From: Cyclobacteriaceae bacterium
GTDB taxonomy: Bacteria; Bacteroidota; Bacteroidia; Cytophagales; Cyclobacteriaceae
Reading direction: 5' to 3'
Assembly: GCA_016787605.1 (NCBI GenBank)
Contig: JAEUUE010000140.1
Location: 59,592-123,591 of the forward strand
DNA length: 64,000 bases
Part shown: positions 52,621 to 60,803 of the stretch, one piece after another
Layout: each line of letters starts with the position of its first letter
Position numbering within the stretch: position 1 is the first letter of the stretch
Notes under the pieces: generated by a model
Database searches by the model: none
What the model was told of the DNA's origin: nothing
Seen by the model: the letters and a program-made list of their open reading frames with translations, nothing else
Program-made: the position numbers and the translations under genes

Positions 52621-53342
52621 AAGATCAGCCCCACGTAGAATTCCGGGATGTTGTAAAACCGATTGAACGTCGAGAACGCCGGCCAGGCCATGAAATGGTA
52701 TTTGGCATAGGAGTTCTTCAGTCCGATTACTAGTACCTTGTTTTTATGAATCCGCTGCTCCATGTAGATAGCCAGCGATCCCCCATTGGAAAAGTTCTTC
52801 TCCGTGGAAATTTCATTATCGCCCTGCTTGGTACTGAAGGCCGTGATCACCATCAACTCTCCCTTGAGCGTGAAGGCTACATCCTTGAACCGGAACCCAA
52901 ACGACGCATTCGGATAATTGATCCACGACTGGGCGCTGCTGGCAAAGCCAAACTGGTTGAGGTAGCCGAACGTATAGCCCACATCGTACCCAACATTAAA
53001 CGAGATCTTGTTCTTCTGATAACTCCAGTGCGGCCCCAGGGCAATCTGGTTGGAGACGAACAGCGAGGAAAACCGCCCGTCGATCGAAAATCCACGGGGC
53101 AGGCCATACAAAGCATGGAAATGAAAGAGGGGCGCCTGGATCGCCGTTTCCAGCCAGTCGAAGGGCAGTTTCACCTGCGACATGGCCACTTCCATGGAAA
53201 AATCGCCGGGCACCATACGATGCGGGTAATACATCGAAGCGGAACTGATATCGAAGGTGTCTGCCTCCTGGGCGACGGTCTCCGCAGAGACGCCTGCCAT
53301 AACAAGCAGGATGATTAACTTTGCAACGAAATATCTCGGCAT
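52617..53342 (-). CDS. Outer-membrane beta-barrel-like protein of unknown family
   Basis: 241 residues with a signal peptide ending ETVAQ. The mature sequence is dominated by alternating strands with many Phe, Tyr and Ser residues (SFNVGYDVGYTFGY, ASFGFRFKDVAFTLKG) and ends in a hydrophobic strand (YVGLIL), pointing to an outer-membrane barrel of about 12 strands. No family name. First gene of the unit with the GDPD lipoprotein, whose start overlaps its stop by four bases. Divergent from the metallophosphoesterase gene. Confidence 0.72.
   Translation of the reverse strand: MPRYFVAKLIILLVMAGVSAETVAQEADTFDISSASMYYPHRMVPGDFSMEVAMSQVKLPFDWLETAIQAPLFHFHALYGLPRGFSIDGRFSSLFVSNQIALGPHWSYQKNKISFNVGYDVGYTFGYLNQFGFASSAQSWINYPNASFGFRFKDVAFTLKGELMVITAFSTKQGDNEISTEKNFSNGGSLAIYMEQRIHKNKVLVIGLKNSYAKYHFMAWPAFSTFNRFYNIPEFYVGLIL
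53316..53323 (+). promoter_or_regulatory. Candidate -7 box TAACTTTG
   Basis: TAACTTTG fits TAnnTTTG and lies 57 bases upstream of the metallophosphoesterase ATG at 53381. It overlaps the TTG that opens the longer frame at 53321, so that earlier start is improbable. The box lies inside the divergent barrel gene's 5' end. Confidence 0.35.
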
Positions 53343-53380
53343 ACGCCTTGTTTACAACCCTGAAAAGAACGCTAAAGGTA

Positions 53381-54310
53381 ATGTTTTTGGCAGCCCGGCC
53401 ATATTTTGTCATGATGATTTATATCATCACCTCGATGGATCGGGTGTGTTTTGGTCAATCCCAGGAGGTGGTCTTTGTAAGCGATACCCAGGCGCCGATG
53501 TGGGTTGAAAAGCTGGTCTTGGGCTCAAACAATAACGTCGAAGCTACCCAACTGGTACTCAACGACATCCTCCTGCGCAAGCCGTCATCGGTGTTTATCC
53601 TGGGCGATGTGGTGACGTTGGGTTACAAACAAAAGAAGTGGGAACGCATGGACCGTTTCCTGGACAGTTGCCGGAAGGCGGGGATTCCCGTCAGGGCATT
53701 GCTGGGCAATCACGACGTCATGACGCGAAGCCGGAAAGGCGAATCGCAATTCCAGCGGCGCTTCCCCGACCACAACCGAACCGGTTATTACCAGGTGGTG
53801 GATTCCGTGGCCGTAATATTTCTGAACTCCAACTTCTCCAAATTGTCTGAGCCCGATATGCTCCACCAGCAGTCGTGGCTGGAGTCCACCCTCAAGGCCC
53901 TGGATTCAGATCCGGCGGTTGTAGCCAGCATCGTCGCCTGTCATCATGCCCCTTTTTCGAACAGCAAAATTGTGGGCTCGTCGAAAAACGTCCAGGAACA
54001 CTTCGTGCCCGCCTACCTTGCCTCATCGAAAGCCAGACTCTTTATCACCGGTCACTCGCACAACTACGAGTTGTTCAACCATGAGGGCAAGGATTTTCTC
54101 ATCATCGGGGGAGGTGGCGGGCTTTCGCAGCCCTTATCGGAGAAAGAGGAGCGACTGAACGATGTGTCGACCACTTACAAGCCGCAATTTCATTACCTGG
54201 TTATGCAACGGAGCGGGGGCCAGTTGTGCCTGACATCCAGGTATCTGAAAGAGGACTTCTCCGGCTTTACCGAAGGTCTCTCCATTTCCATCCCTTATCC
54301 CAGAAACTGA
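53381..54310 (+). CDS. Calcineurin-like metallophosphoesterase, exported
   Basis: 309 residues from the ATG at 53381. A hydrophobic stretch at 9-20 (YFVMMIYIITSM) before CFGQ acts as signal or anchor. Binuclear metal motifs: VFVSDTQAP, ILGDVVTLG, LLGNHDVMT, VACHHAPF and ITGHSHNYE. It hydrolyses phosphomono- or diesters; substrate unknown. A START-like gene overlaps its stop by one base (TGATG), so both are translated together. The divergent GDPD unit suggests a local theme of phosphoester scavenging. Confidence 0.85.
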   Translation: MFLAARPYFVMMIYIITSMDRVCFGQSQEVVFVSDTQAPMWVEKLVLGSNNNVEATQLVLNDILLRKPSSVFILGDVVTLGYKQKKWERMDRFLDSCRKAGIPVRALLGNHDVMTRSRKGESQFQRRFPDHNRTGYYQVVDSVAVIFLNSNFSKLSEPDMLHQQSWLESTLKALDSDPAVVASIVACHHAPFSNSKIVGSSKNVQEHFVPAYLASSKARLFITGHSHNYELFNHEGKDFLIIGGGGGLSQPLSEKEERLNDVSTTYKPQFHYLVMQRSGGQLCLTSRYLKEDFSGFTEGLSISIPYPRN

Positions 54311-54939
54311 TGCGTACGTTGCTGATTTTGTTCCTGCTGATGCCCCTGAGGGCGCTGCCGCAATCCGGCTGCCAGCTCGAATTGGATAAGGACAGCATTT
54401 CCGTTTATACCTGTCCCCGTCCCGACTCGAGGTATAAGACCATCAAGTCGGTCTTCCAGGTAAAAGGAACGCTTTCGGAATTAGCCGCCGCAGTGCTCGA
54501 TATCAACGGGTACAAGGCCTGGCAATATAAGACTTCAAGTGTCCGTGTACTGAACCGCATCAGCGACCGCGAAGTGGTGTATCATACGGAAGTGGAAGCA
54601 CCCGTCCTCACCAGCAACCGTGACTTTGTGATCCGGCTCACGGTTGATCCTGATCCGATGACCAAAGGCATGATCATCGAGGCGGTGAGCATTCCCGACT
54701 ACATTCCCGCCAAAGAAAATGTCATCCGGGTTCCTTACTCCCGCGCGCGCTGGTCGGTCACCCCGGCCGGGCCGGGCCGGCTGGCCGTGCAGTACGTGAT
54801 CGATATCGACCTCGGAGGAGCCGTTCCGCCCTGGATCGTCAACCTCTTTGCCGCCAAAGCGCCCTATGAGACGTTCAAGTCCTTGCGTGACGTAATTGGA
54901 AACTACCGCGGGCAGCGCGTATCGTTTCTCGGCAACTAA
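54310..54939 (+). CDS. START-like lipid-binding domain protein, secreted
   Basis: 209 residues from the ATG at 54310, which follows the previous stop by overlap; signal peptide ending RALPQ. The remainder matches the START/SRPBCC helix-grip fold: YKTIKSVFQVKGTLSELAAA, YKAWQYKTSS, VVYHTEVEAPVLTSNRDFV and a final long helix PYETFKSLRDVIG. Such domains bind lipids or sterols in a cavity. Coupled to a metallophosphoesterase, which suggests a shared lipid-related role (inference). Its stop overlaps the convergent glnS stop by a few bases. Confidence 0.78.
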   Translation: MRTLLILFLLMPLRALPQSGCQLELDKDSISVYTCPRPDSRYKTIKSVFQVKGTLSELAAAVLDINGYKAWQYKTSSVRVLNRISDREVVYHTEVEAPVLTSNRDFVIRLTVDPDPMTKGMIIEAVSIPDYIPAKENVIRVPYSRARWSVTPAGPGRLAVQYVIDIDLGGAVPPWIVNLFAAKAPYETFKSLRDVIGNYRGQRVSFLGN

Positions 54940-56594
54940 CCCTTCTTTACTTCCTTCGCCCACATATCCCGAAGGGTAACAGTCTGGTTAAATACCAGTT
55001 TTGCTGGTGTCGAGTCCTCATCGAGGCAATAGTAGCCCATGCGCAGGAACTGGAACCGGTCACCGGCCGTGGCTTTCGCCAGCGAAGGTTCTGCAAATAC
55101 CTTCTTCACCACCAGTGACTGGGGGTTGAGGTATTGCCGAAAATCACCTTCGATGGATCCCAGGTCTTCCACGGTAAACAACCGGTCATAGATGCGCACC
55201 TCCACCGGGATCGTGTGTGCGGCGCTGACCCAATGAAGGGTACCTTTCACCTGGATTCCGGAGGTATCGGAACCGCTCTTGCTTTCCGGCAAGTAGGTGC
55301 AGCGCACTTCCGTCACCGTTCCGGCCGCATCTTTGATCACCTCTTCACATTTGATGATGTAAGCACTCTTGAGCCTGACCATCTGACCCGGTGCGAGCCG
55401 GAAGTATTTTTTGGGGGGATGCTCCATGAAGTCATCCCGCTCAATGTACAGTTCACGGGAGAACGGCATCTCCCGGTAGGTCACCGGTTCATCTCCCGGG
55501 TTATTTTCGCTCGGCAGGTTCTCTGATTGGCCTTCCGGGTAATTGATGAGAACGATCTTCAACGGATCAAAGACCACCATGCGTCGCTGGGCCACTTTGT
55601 TGAGGTGCTCGCGCACACAGAACTCAAGCAGGCTGATGTCGATGAGATTATCCCGTTTTGCCACCCCTACCCGGTCGCAAAAGTCGCGGATGGCCTCCGG
55701 GGTATAGCCACGGCGGCGTACCCCGCTCAACGTGGGCATGCGGGGATCGTCCCACCCTGACACGTGATTCTCATTCACCAGCTGCAGGAGTTTGCGCTTG
55801 CTCATGAGCGTATGCGTCATGTTGAGGCGGGCGAACTCATACTGCCGCGACGGAAAAATTTCGAGCTTCTCGATAAACCAATCGTACAACTCGCGGTGGG
55901 GCACGAATTCCAGCGTGCAAATGCTGTGAGTGACCTTCTCGATCGAGTCACTTTGTCCGTGGGCAAAATCGTACATCGGGTAGATGCACCACGCATCGCC
56001 GGTCCGGTGATGATGGGCGTGCTTGATCCGGTAAAGGATGGGATCGCGCATGTGCATGTTCGTGTGCGCCATGTCGATCTTCGCGCGGAGCACCCGCTCG
56101 CCGTCCTTAAAGCGGCCTTCCTTCATCTGCTGAAACAAGGACAGGTTTTCTTCCACGGAACGACCGCGGAAGGGGGAATCTTTCCCCGGGCTCGTCGGAG
56201 TTCCCTTTCCAGCGGCGATTTCGTCGCTGGTGCTGTCATCCACATAGGCCAGCCCTTTGCGGATCAGCGTTAGCGCAAACTCATAGAGCTGGGGGAAGTA
56301 GTCGGAAGCGTAGAGTTCATTTTTCCAATCGAAACCCAGCCATCGCACGTCGTCTTTGATGCTATCAACATACTCCGTCTCTTCAGTCACCGGGTTGGTA
56401 TCGTCGAAACGAAGGTTGGTATAGCCCCCATACTTGAGGGAAAGTCCAAAGTTCAGGCAGATGCTCTTGGCATGGCCGAGGTGCAGGTACCCGTTCGGTT
56501 CGGGCGGAAAGCGGGTGATGATGCCTTTCTGTCCGGCAGCCAGGTCCCTCTCGACAATCTCTTCGATAAAATTCAGACTCTTTTCTTCAGGCAT
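54936..56594 (-). CDS. glnS: Glutaminyl-tRNA synthetase
   Basis: 552 residues. Class Ib synthetase that charges tRNA-Gln. HIGH-like HLGH lies in PEPNGYLHLGHAKSIC near 37-45, LRFDDTNP near 61, and the KMSKS-like loop in LMSKRKLL near 265; the C-terminal anticodon-binding beta barrels follow to the end. Its presence means this organism can charge tRNA-Gln directly. The start is a normal ATG. Convergent with the START-like gene, overlapping by four bases. Single-gene unit. Confidence 0.96.
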   Translation of the reverse strand: MPEEKSLNFIEEIVERDLAAGQKGIITRFPPEPNGYLHLGHAKSICLNFGLSLKYGGYTNLRFDDTNPVTEETEYVDSIKDDVRWLGFDWKNELYASDYFPQLYEFALTLIRKGLAYVDDSTSDEIAAGKGTPTSPGKDSPFRGRSVEENLSLFQQMKEGRFKDGERVLRAKIDMAHTNMHMRDPILYRIKHAHHHRTGDAWCIYPMYDFAHGQSDSIEKVTHSICTLEFVPHRELYDWFIEKLEIFPSRQYEFARLNMTHTLMSKRKLLQLVNENHVSGWDDPRMPTLSGVRRRGYTPEAIRDFCDRVGVAKRDNLIDISLLEFCVREHLNKVAQRRMVVFDPLKIVLINYPEGQSENLPSENNPGDEPVTYREMPFSRELYIERDDFMEHPPKKYFRLAPGQMVRLKSAYIIKCEEVIKDAAGTVTEVRCTYLPESKSGSDTSGIQVKGTLHWVSAAHTIPVEVRIYDRLFTVEDLGSIEGDFRQYLNPQSLVVKKVFAEPSLAKATAGDRFQFLRMGYYCLDEDSTPAKLVFNQTVTLRDMWAKEVKKG

Positions 56595-56722
56595 AAGTGC
56601 GGTAAAAAACGGGCGTAAAGGTAGGGAAAAGTGGCTAGTATGGGCGGAAGACGTTCGTAAAATCGGCCGTTGAAACTATTTTGGTGAACCCGAAGTTATA
56701 ACACCTAAAACCTGAGGCTGAA

Positions 56723-56929
56723 ATGAAGAAAACCTACACGATAACCGGAATGACCTGCGACGGTTGCGCCAATACCGTAAAACGTTTGTTGTCCAAAGTA
56801 GCCGGTGTAAAGGAGGCCAACGTATCCCTTGCCGAGAAGACCGCCGAAGTCACCCATGACGATGTGCCGCTGAGCGCCCTGAAGATTGCCTTGCGTGGGT
56901 TCCCCTATGAAATCGTAGACAGGGAATAA
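56723..56929 (+). CDS. Heavy-metal-associated domain protein (CopZ-like)
   Basis: 68 residues, one ferredoxin-like HMA domain. The metal motif GMTCDGC at 9-15 binds Cu(I) through two cysteines; helices KRLLSKVAGV and LSALKIALRG complete the fold. CopZ-type chaperones carry copper to P1B-ATPases, none of which is in view. It stands alone with 128 bases upstream and 30 downstream, so it is probably its own unit. Confidence 0.9.
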   Translation: MKKTYTITGMTCDGCANTVKRLLSKVAGVKEANVSLAEKTAEVTHDDVPLSALKIALRGFPYEIVDRE

Positions 56930-56959
56930 GGACCCGGCTCTGCGGGCCTTTGAGCGCTC

Positions 56960-57721
56960 TTACTTCCCGTAGATCTGATTCAGCACCCCGGCGAGCCGGA
57001 TGCCGGCCTGAAGCATGCGTTGCTTCGCGTACGAGAAATACCGGTAGGAATACTGATAGCCGAGGTTTCCATTTCCGATATCGTAGACTTGCGGGCGCAG
57101 CGTCATCGACTCATGGGCCCAGTCGCGCACCGAGGCCGCCTGCCACTTCTTCACCGTGGCCTTGTCGGGCTGACCCAGGGAGGCGGCCAGCTCGGTATAG
57201 CTGAGTTTGGTGTCATCAATCATCTCGGTGTCCCACACCCGGTGCAGGTTGGACTCATTGCGAAACCATTTTACTTTCACGTCGTTGCCGCCCCGGTCGC
57301 CGGGCCTCCCCACATGCAGCGGCTGGTGGATATCACCGACGAGGTGCACCAGCATTTTCAATGTCTCCAATTCCTGCTTTTTACTTAGTTTCCTGCTCTT
57401 CAGATCGGTGATGAATTTTTCAATCATGGCGACGACTTGCCCATCCGGTTTGGAGGCCACATCCTCGTACTTCTTACCATCGGGTATCGTGGTATAATGC
57501 CAGGTGATGGCATAATCATAGGTGGAGTCTGACCGGATTTCATCCATCCACGTGCTTACCATAGCCAGCGACTCCTGCCCCAATACAGAAGCGATTTTTT
57601 TTCTTGCTTTTGACGTCAGGTACTGGTCGGCAATATGGCCTGTCGCCCGGTGACCCGTGGCACCCCAGCCGAAGGCGTCCGCCGTCATCGCCAGGAAAAA
57701 GAGGATAGTCAGGTATCTCAT
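56960..57721 (-). CDS. S1/P1-type nuclease, secreted
   Basis: 253 residues from the ATG at 57721. The signal peptide ends DAFG, so the mature protein begins with Trp19 (WGATGHR), whose amino and carbonyl groups bind zinc in this family. Other zinc ligands are visible in TGHIADQYL, TWMDEIRSD, HLVGDIHQPLHVG, GGNDVKV and the helix with NLHRVWDTEMI. These enzymes cut single-stranded DNA and RNA and act as 3'-nucleotidases outside the cell membrane. Likely phosphate or nucleotide scavenging. Single-gene unit. Confidence 0.92.
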   Translation of the reverse strand: MRYLTILFFLAMTADAFGWGATGHRATGHIADQYLTSKARKKIASVLGQESLAMVSTWMDEIRSDSTYDYAITWHYTTIPDGKKYEDVASKPDGQVVAMIEKFITDLKSRKLSKKQELETLKMLVHLVGDIHQPLHVGRPGDRGGNDVKVKWFRNESNLHRVWDTEMIDDTKLSYTELAASLGQPDKATVKKWQAASVRDWAHESMTLRPQVYDIGNGNLGYQYSYRYFSYAKQRMLQAGIRLAGVLNQIYGK

Positions 57722-57786
57722 AGGTTCGAATTCCGCCGCAAAATAACGCTTTATCGCGATGGAACTTAGGCCAGCACCCGCGATCA

Positions 57787-57817
57787 TTGGACAGTCTGTT
57801 GTCCGACCCTATCTTTG
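57787..57817 (+). promoter_or_regulatory. Candidate promoter TTG-N20-TATCTTTG for the ligase cluster
   Basis: TTG (57787-57789) and TATCTTTG (57810-57817) are 20 bases apart, fitting the Bacteroidota -33/-7 pattern, and the -7 box ends eight bases before the ATG of the DUF155 gene. Best promoter candidate in the window; probably drives the four-gene run to 62044. Confidence 0.45.
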
Positions 57818-57825
57818 ATTAACCC

Positions 57826-58599
57826 ATGAAACTGTCTGCCATCCGCGTCGCCAACCAACTCGATCTGAAGGGAATCAAATCCTTCCTGGAGGCCAGGCCC
57901 ATTGCCGACACGTCGTCCGAGCTATTCTATTCGATGGCACCGGACCGGTACCAGTATTTTTTCAATTACGGCGTTATCGTATTTACCGGCTACTCGGAGG
58001 AAGAGATCAAATTGACGGTAAAGTCGATTCACCCCTTTCTAAAGAGCCCGAACGGGTGGCTTCGCGATGATCATGATATCACCGTCAGGGATGGCGCGGG
58101 CATGGAGTTCCTTTTTGACCAGATGATCGTCGACCATATCGACGACAAAGTGGTGCGCATCGGGATGTTCAACCTGGCGCAGTCTGTCGCCCTTGACCAC
58201 TACCACCATACCTCCGAGCACCTGCTTACGGAAATCCGGGGCTTTACCAATCACCTGGAGGCCACGGGAAAGCTGAAGATCAGCCGGAGGAACATGATGA
58301 AATTCATCGGCCGCGCCCTGAACACGCAAAATGACATAGCCGACAACATTTACATTTTCGACGCACCGGACCTGGTATGGGACAATGAATACCTCGACAA
58401 CCTTCACAAAGGCCTGATGAAACACTACGACCTGCGTGTTCGTTTCAGCGAAGTCGAGTACACCCTGCGAATCATTGAAGACAACTTGCATGTATTTCGG
58501 GAAATCTATTCCCAGCGGGAGAGCAGCTACCTGGAGTGGATCATTATTCTTCTGATTCTGGTGGAGGTGGTTAACCTGTTTCTCTCCAAATTGCTCTGA
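57826..58599 (+). CDS. DUF155 / RMND1-family membrane protein
   Basis: 257 residues. The pattern YQYFFNYGVIVFTGYSEEEI, then GRALNTQNDIADNIYIFDAPDLVWDN, abbreviated here as NDIADNIYIFDAPDLVWDN, and a single C-terminal membrane helix (about 238-255) match the DUF155 family, which includes yeast RMD1 and mitochondrial RMND1. RMND1 supports mitochondrial translation; bacterial members have no known role. The soluble part faces the cytoplasm if the C-tail inserts. First gene of the run with a C39-like peptidase (2-base gap), RLAN-RimK and GCS2 proteins, suggesting it anchors or localises that system. Confidence 0.82.
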   Translation: MKLSAIRVANQLDLKGIKSFLEARPIADTSSELFYSMAPDRYQYFFNYGVIVFTGYSEEEIKLTVKSIHPFLKSPNGWLRDDHDITVRDGAGMEFLFDQMIVDHIDDKVVRIGMFNLAQSVALDHYHHTSEHLLTEIRGFTNHLEATGKLKISRRNMMKFIGRALNTQNDIADNIYIFDAPDLVWDNEYLDNLHKGLMKHYDLRVRFSEVEYTLRIIEDNLHVFREIYSQRESSYLEWIIILLILVEVVNLFLSKLL

Positions 58600-58601
58600 C
58601 C

Positions 58602-59315
58602 ATGTCCCACCAGAAGGCCCTCTTCCTGGATTTTGATATCAAGGCACAACCCGACGAGGTGACTTGCGGCCCGACGTGCCTCCATGCGCTATATAACTAT
58701 TACGGCGACGGGATCGGCCTGAAACAGGTGATCAAAGAAGTGAAGCAGCTGAAGAACGGCGGGACGCTGGCGGTGATGATGGGAAACCATGCGTTGAAAC
58801 GCGGGTACAAAGCCACCATCTTTACCTACAACCTGCACGTGATGGATCCTACCTGGGCCAATCTCTCCACGCCTAAGGTGATCGAGAATCTCGGGCGGCA
58901 AATGCGCTACAAGCACAAACGCCGGAAACTCGTGGTAGCCAGCAAGGCGTACATCAATTTTCTCAAGTCTGGTGGACGGCTCGAATACGCCGAACTGGAC
59001 GAGCACCTCATCAAGGGCTACCTGAAGAAATCGATACCTGTGATTGCCGGGCTGAGCGCGACGTACCTGTATGGCACTCCCCGCGAAGTGCCGACAACCA
59101 ACAAATTTGACAGCATCCGCGGGGAGCCGGTCGGCCATTTTGCCATCATCAATGGGTTCACCAATGAGGGGGGCCGCGTTTTCCTGGCCGACCCCATGAA
59201 TCCCAACCCGCTCAAGTCTCAATATTATAGCGTAACCTTCGACCGGTTACTAAACAGCATCATGTTGGGGATTGTAACCTATGATGCTAACTTACTGATT
59301 ATCGAGCCGAAGTAA
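58602..59315 (+). CDS. C39-like (papain-fold) cysteine peptidase
   Basis: 237 residues without signal peptide. The active-site segment PDEVTCGPTCLHALYNYYG near 17-35 has the oxyanion Gln-like position replaced by Asp-Glu context and the nucleophile Cys in TCGPTC. The catalytic His lies in VGHFAIINGF near 186 and the Asp in LADPMNPNP near 203. C39 domains cut leader peptides after double-Gly motifs in bacteriocin exporters, but no ABC or membrane domain is attached here. In this cluster it may trim, transfer or hydrolyse amide products of the two ligases (inference). It lies two bases after DUF155 and 39 before the RimK gene. Confidence 0.78.
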   Translation: MSHQKALFLDFDIKAQPDEVTCGPTCLHALYNYYGDGIGLKQVIKEVKQLKNGGTLAVMMGNHALKRGYKATIFTYNLHVMDPTWANLSTPKVIENLGRQMRYKHKRRKLVVASKAYINFLKSGGRLEYAELDEHLIKGYLKKSIPVIAGLSATYLYGTPREVPTTNKFDSIRGEPVGHFAIINGFTNEGGRVFLADPMNPNPLKSQYYSVTFDRLLNSIMLGIVTYDANLLIIEPK

Positions 59316-59354
59316 CCCCCACCCGACTCCCCCCGCACGTTTCGTGCTTCCCCC

Positions 59355-60803
59355 ATGCTTAAACTGATTGTTGTAGATAAGCCCAAACACTGGAACCTGC
59401 GGCTCGACGACGTGGAGGTGATCACCCCAGGACAATACATCACCCAGGAAGCCTACCAATCCGGCAAGAATCTCAAGGTCCTCAATCTGTGTAAATCGTA
59501 CCAGTACCAGAGCGAAGGGTATTATGTCTCCCTGCTTGCCGAGGCACGCGGCCACAAGGTACTGCCAGAGGTCTCCACGATCCAGGACTTCAGGTATCCC
59601 TCCATCCTTCGCGACGACTCGCTGGAGTTTGACGATCTCATCCAGGCCACCTTCCGGAATGAACCTTATGACAAGGTGGAATTCAACGTTTACTTCGGGC
59701 AGACGCAATCCGAACACCTCAACAAACTAGCCCTCCAGCTTTTTCAACTCATCCAGGCTCCCCTCGTGCGGGCCAGCTTCTCCAAGAAGACCAAGTGGGT
59801 GCTCCAGGGAATCCGGCCCGTGAGCCTGAACGAAATGCCGGATTCGGATCAACCCCTGCTCGAAAGTGCGCTGGAAAAATACCTCTTGCGAAAACGCGAC
59901 TACCGGACCGACAAGAAGAAATACGACCTGGCTATTCTCATTAACCCGGAGGATCCCAACCCTCCCTCCGACGACCGCGCGTTGAAACGTTTCTACAAAG
60001 CCTCCCTTGAAGCGGGATTCAATACGGAATTCATCACCAAAAACGACTTCGACAAGCTCATCCAGTACGATGCACTGCTCATCCGCGAAACCACGAATGT
60101 GAACCATCACACCTTCCGTTTCGCGAAGAAAGCCGAGGCCCTTGGACTGGCCGTTATCGACGACCCGGAGTCCATTTCCAAGTGCTCCAACAAGGTCTAC
60201 CTCCACGAACTGCTGAACGCAAACAAGATATTGACCCCTCACTCCCTGGTGCTCACCGAAGAGAACTGCAGCCAGGTTCCCGGAAAGCTCAACTTCCCCT
60301 TCATCCTGAAGCAGCCCGACGGGGCCTTTTCCAAGGGTGTCGTCAAAATCCATACGGCCGAGGAATTTGAGAAAGTGCGGGAAAGCATGTTCGAGAAATC
60401 CGACCTCATCATCGCCCAGGAATTCCTGCCCACACCCTTCGACTGGCGCGTGGGGATTATCGACGGCCAGGTGATTTTCGTATGCAAATACTTCATGGCC
60501 ACCAAGCACTGGCAGATTGTGAACTGGAGCGCCAAAAAGGAAACCTCCCGCGACGGCTCTGTGGAATGCGTGGCCGTTGACCAGGCTCCTGCCGGTTTGC
60601 TGAAAACGGCGCTAAAGGCCGCTTCGCTGATTGGTAAGGGGCTCTATGGCGTGGACATGAAAGAGGTGGAAGGAAAATTCTACGTGATCGAAGTCAATGA
60701 CAACCCCAACATCGATGCCGGCATCGAAGACAAGATTCTCAAAGACAAACTCTACGATCAAATCATGGAAGTGATGATGACCAAAATCCGATCGGCCAAA
60801 TGA
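59355..60803 (+). CDS. RimK-family ATP-grasp ligase with RLAN N-terminal domain
   Basis: 482 residues. The N-terminal 200 residues (MLKLIVVDKPKHWNLRL, YQYQSEGYYVSLLAEARGHK) match the RLAN domain known only next to RimK-type ATP-grasp domains. The C-terminal 280 residues are ATP-grasp: CSNKVYLHELL, FPFILKQPDGAFSKGVVKI with the ATP lysines, EFLPTPFDWRVGIIDG, and the metal ligands in YVIEVNDNPNI. RimK enzymes ligate glutamate or other amino acids to carboxyl groups through acyl phosphate. The substrate is unknown. The stop overlaps the GCS2 start by four bases, so the two ligases are made together. Confidence 0.88.
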   Translation: MLKLIVVDKPKHWNLRLDDVEVITPGQYITQEAYQSGKNLKVLNLCKSYQYQSEGYYVSLLAEARGHKVLPEVSTIQDFRYPSILRDDSLEFDDLIQATFRNEPYDKVEFNVYFGQTQSEHLNKLALQLFQLIQAPLVRASFSKKTKWVLQGIRPVSLNEMPDSDQPLLESALEKYLLRKRDYRTDKKKYDLAILINPEDPNPPSDDRALKRFYKASLEAGFNTEFITKNDFDKLIQYDALLIRETTNVNHHTFRFAKKAEALGLAVIDDPESISKCSNKVYLHELLNANKILTPHSLVLTEENCSQVPGKLNFPFILKQPDGAFSKGVVKIHTAEEFEKVRESMFEKSDLIIAQEFLPTPFDWRVGIIDGQVIFVCKYFMATKHWQIVNWSAKKETSRDGSVECVAVDQAPAGLLKTALKAASLIGKGLYGVDMKEVEGKFYVIEVNDNPNIDAGIEDKILKDKLYDQIMEVMMTKIRSAK

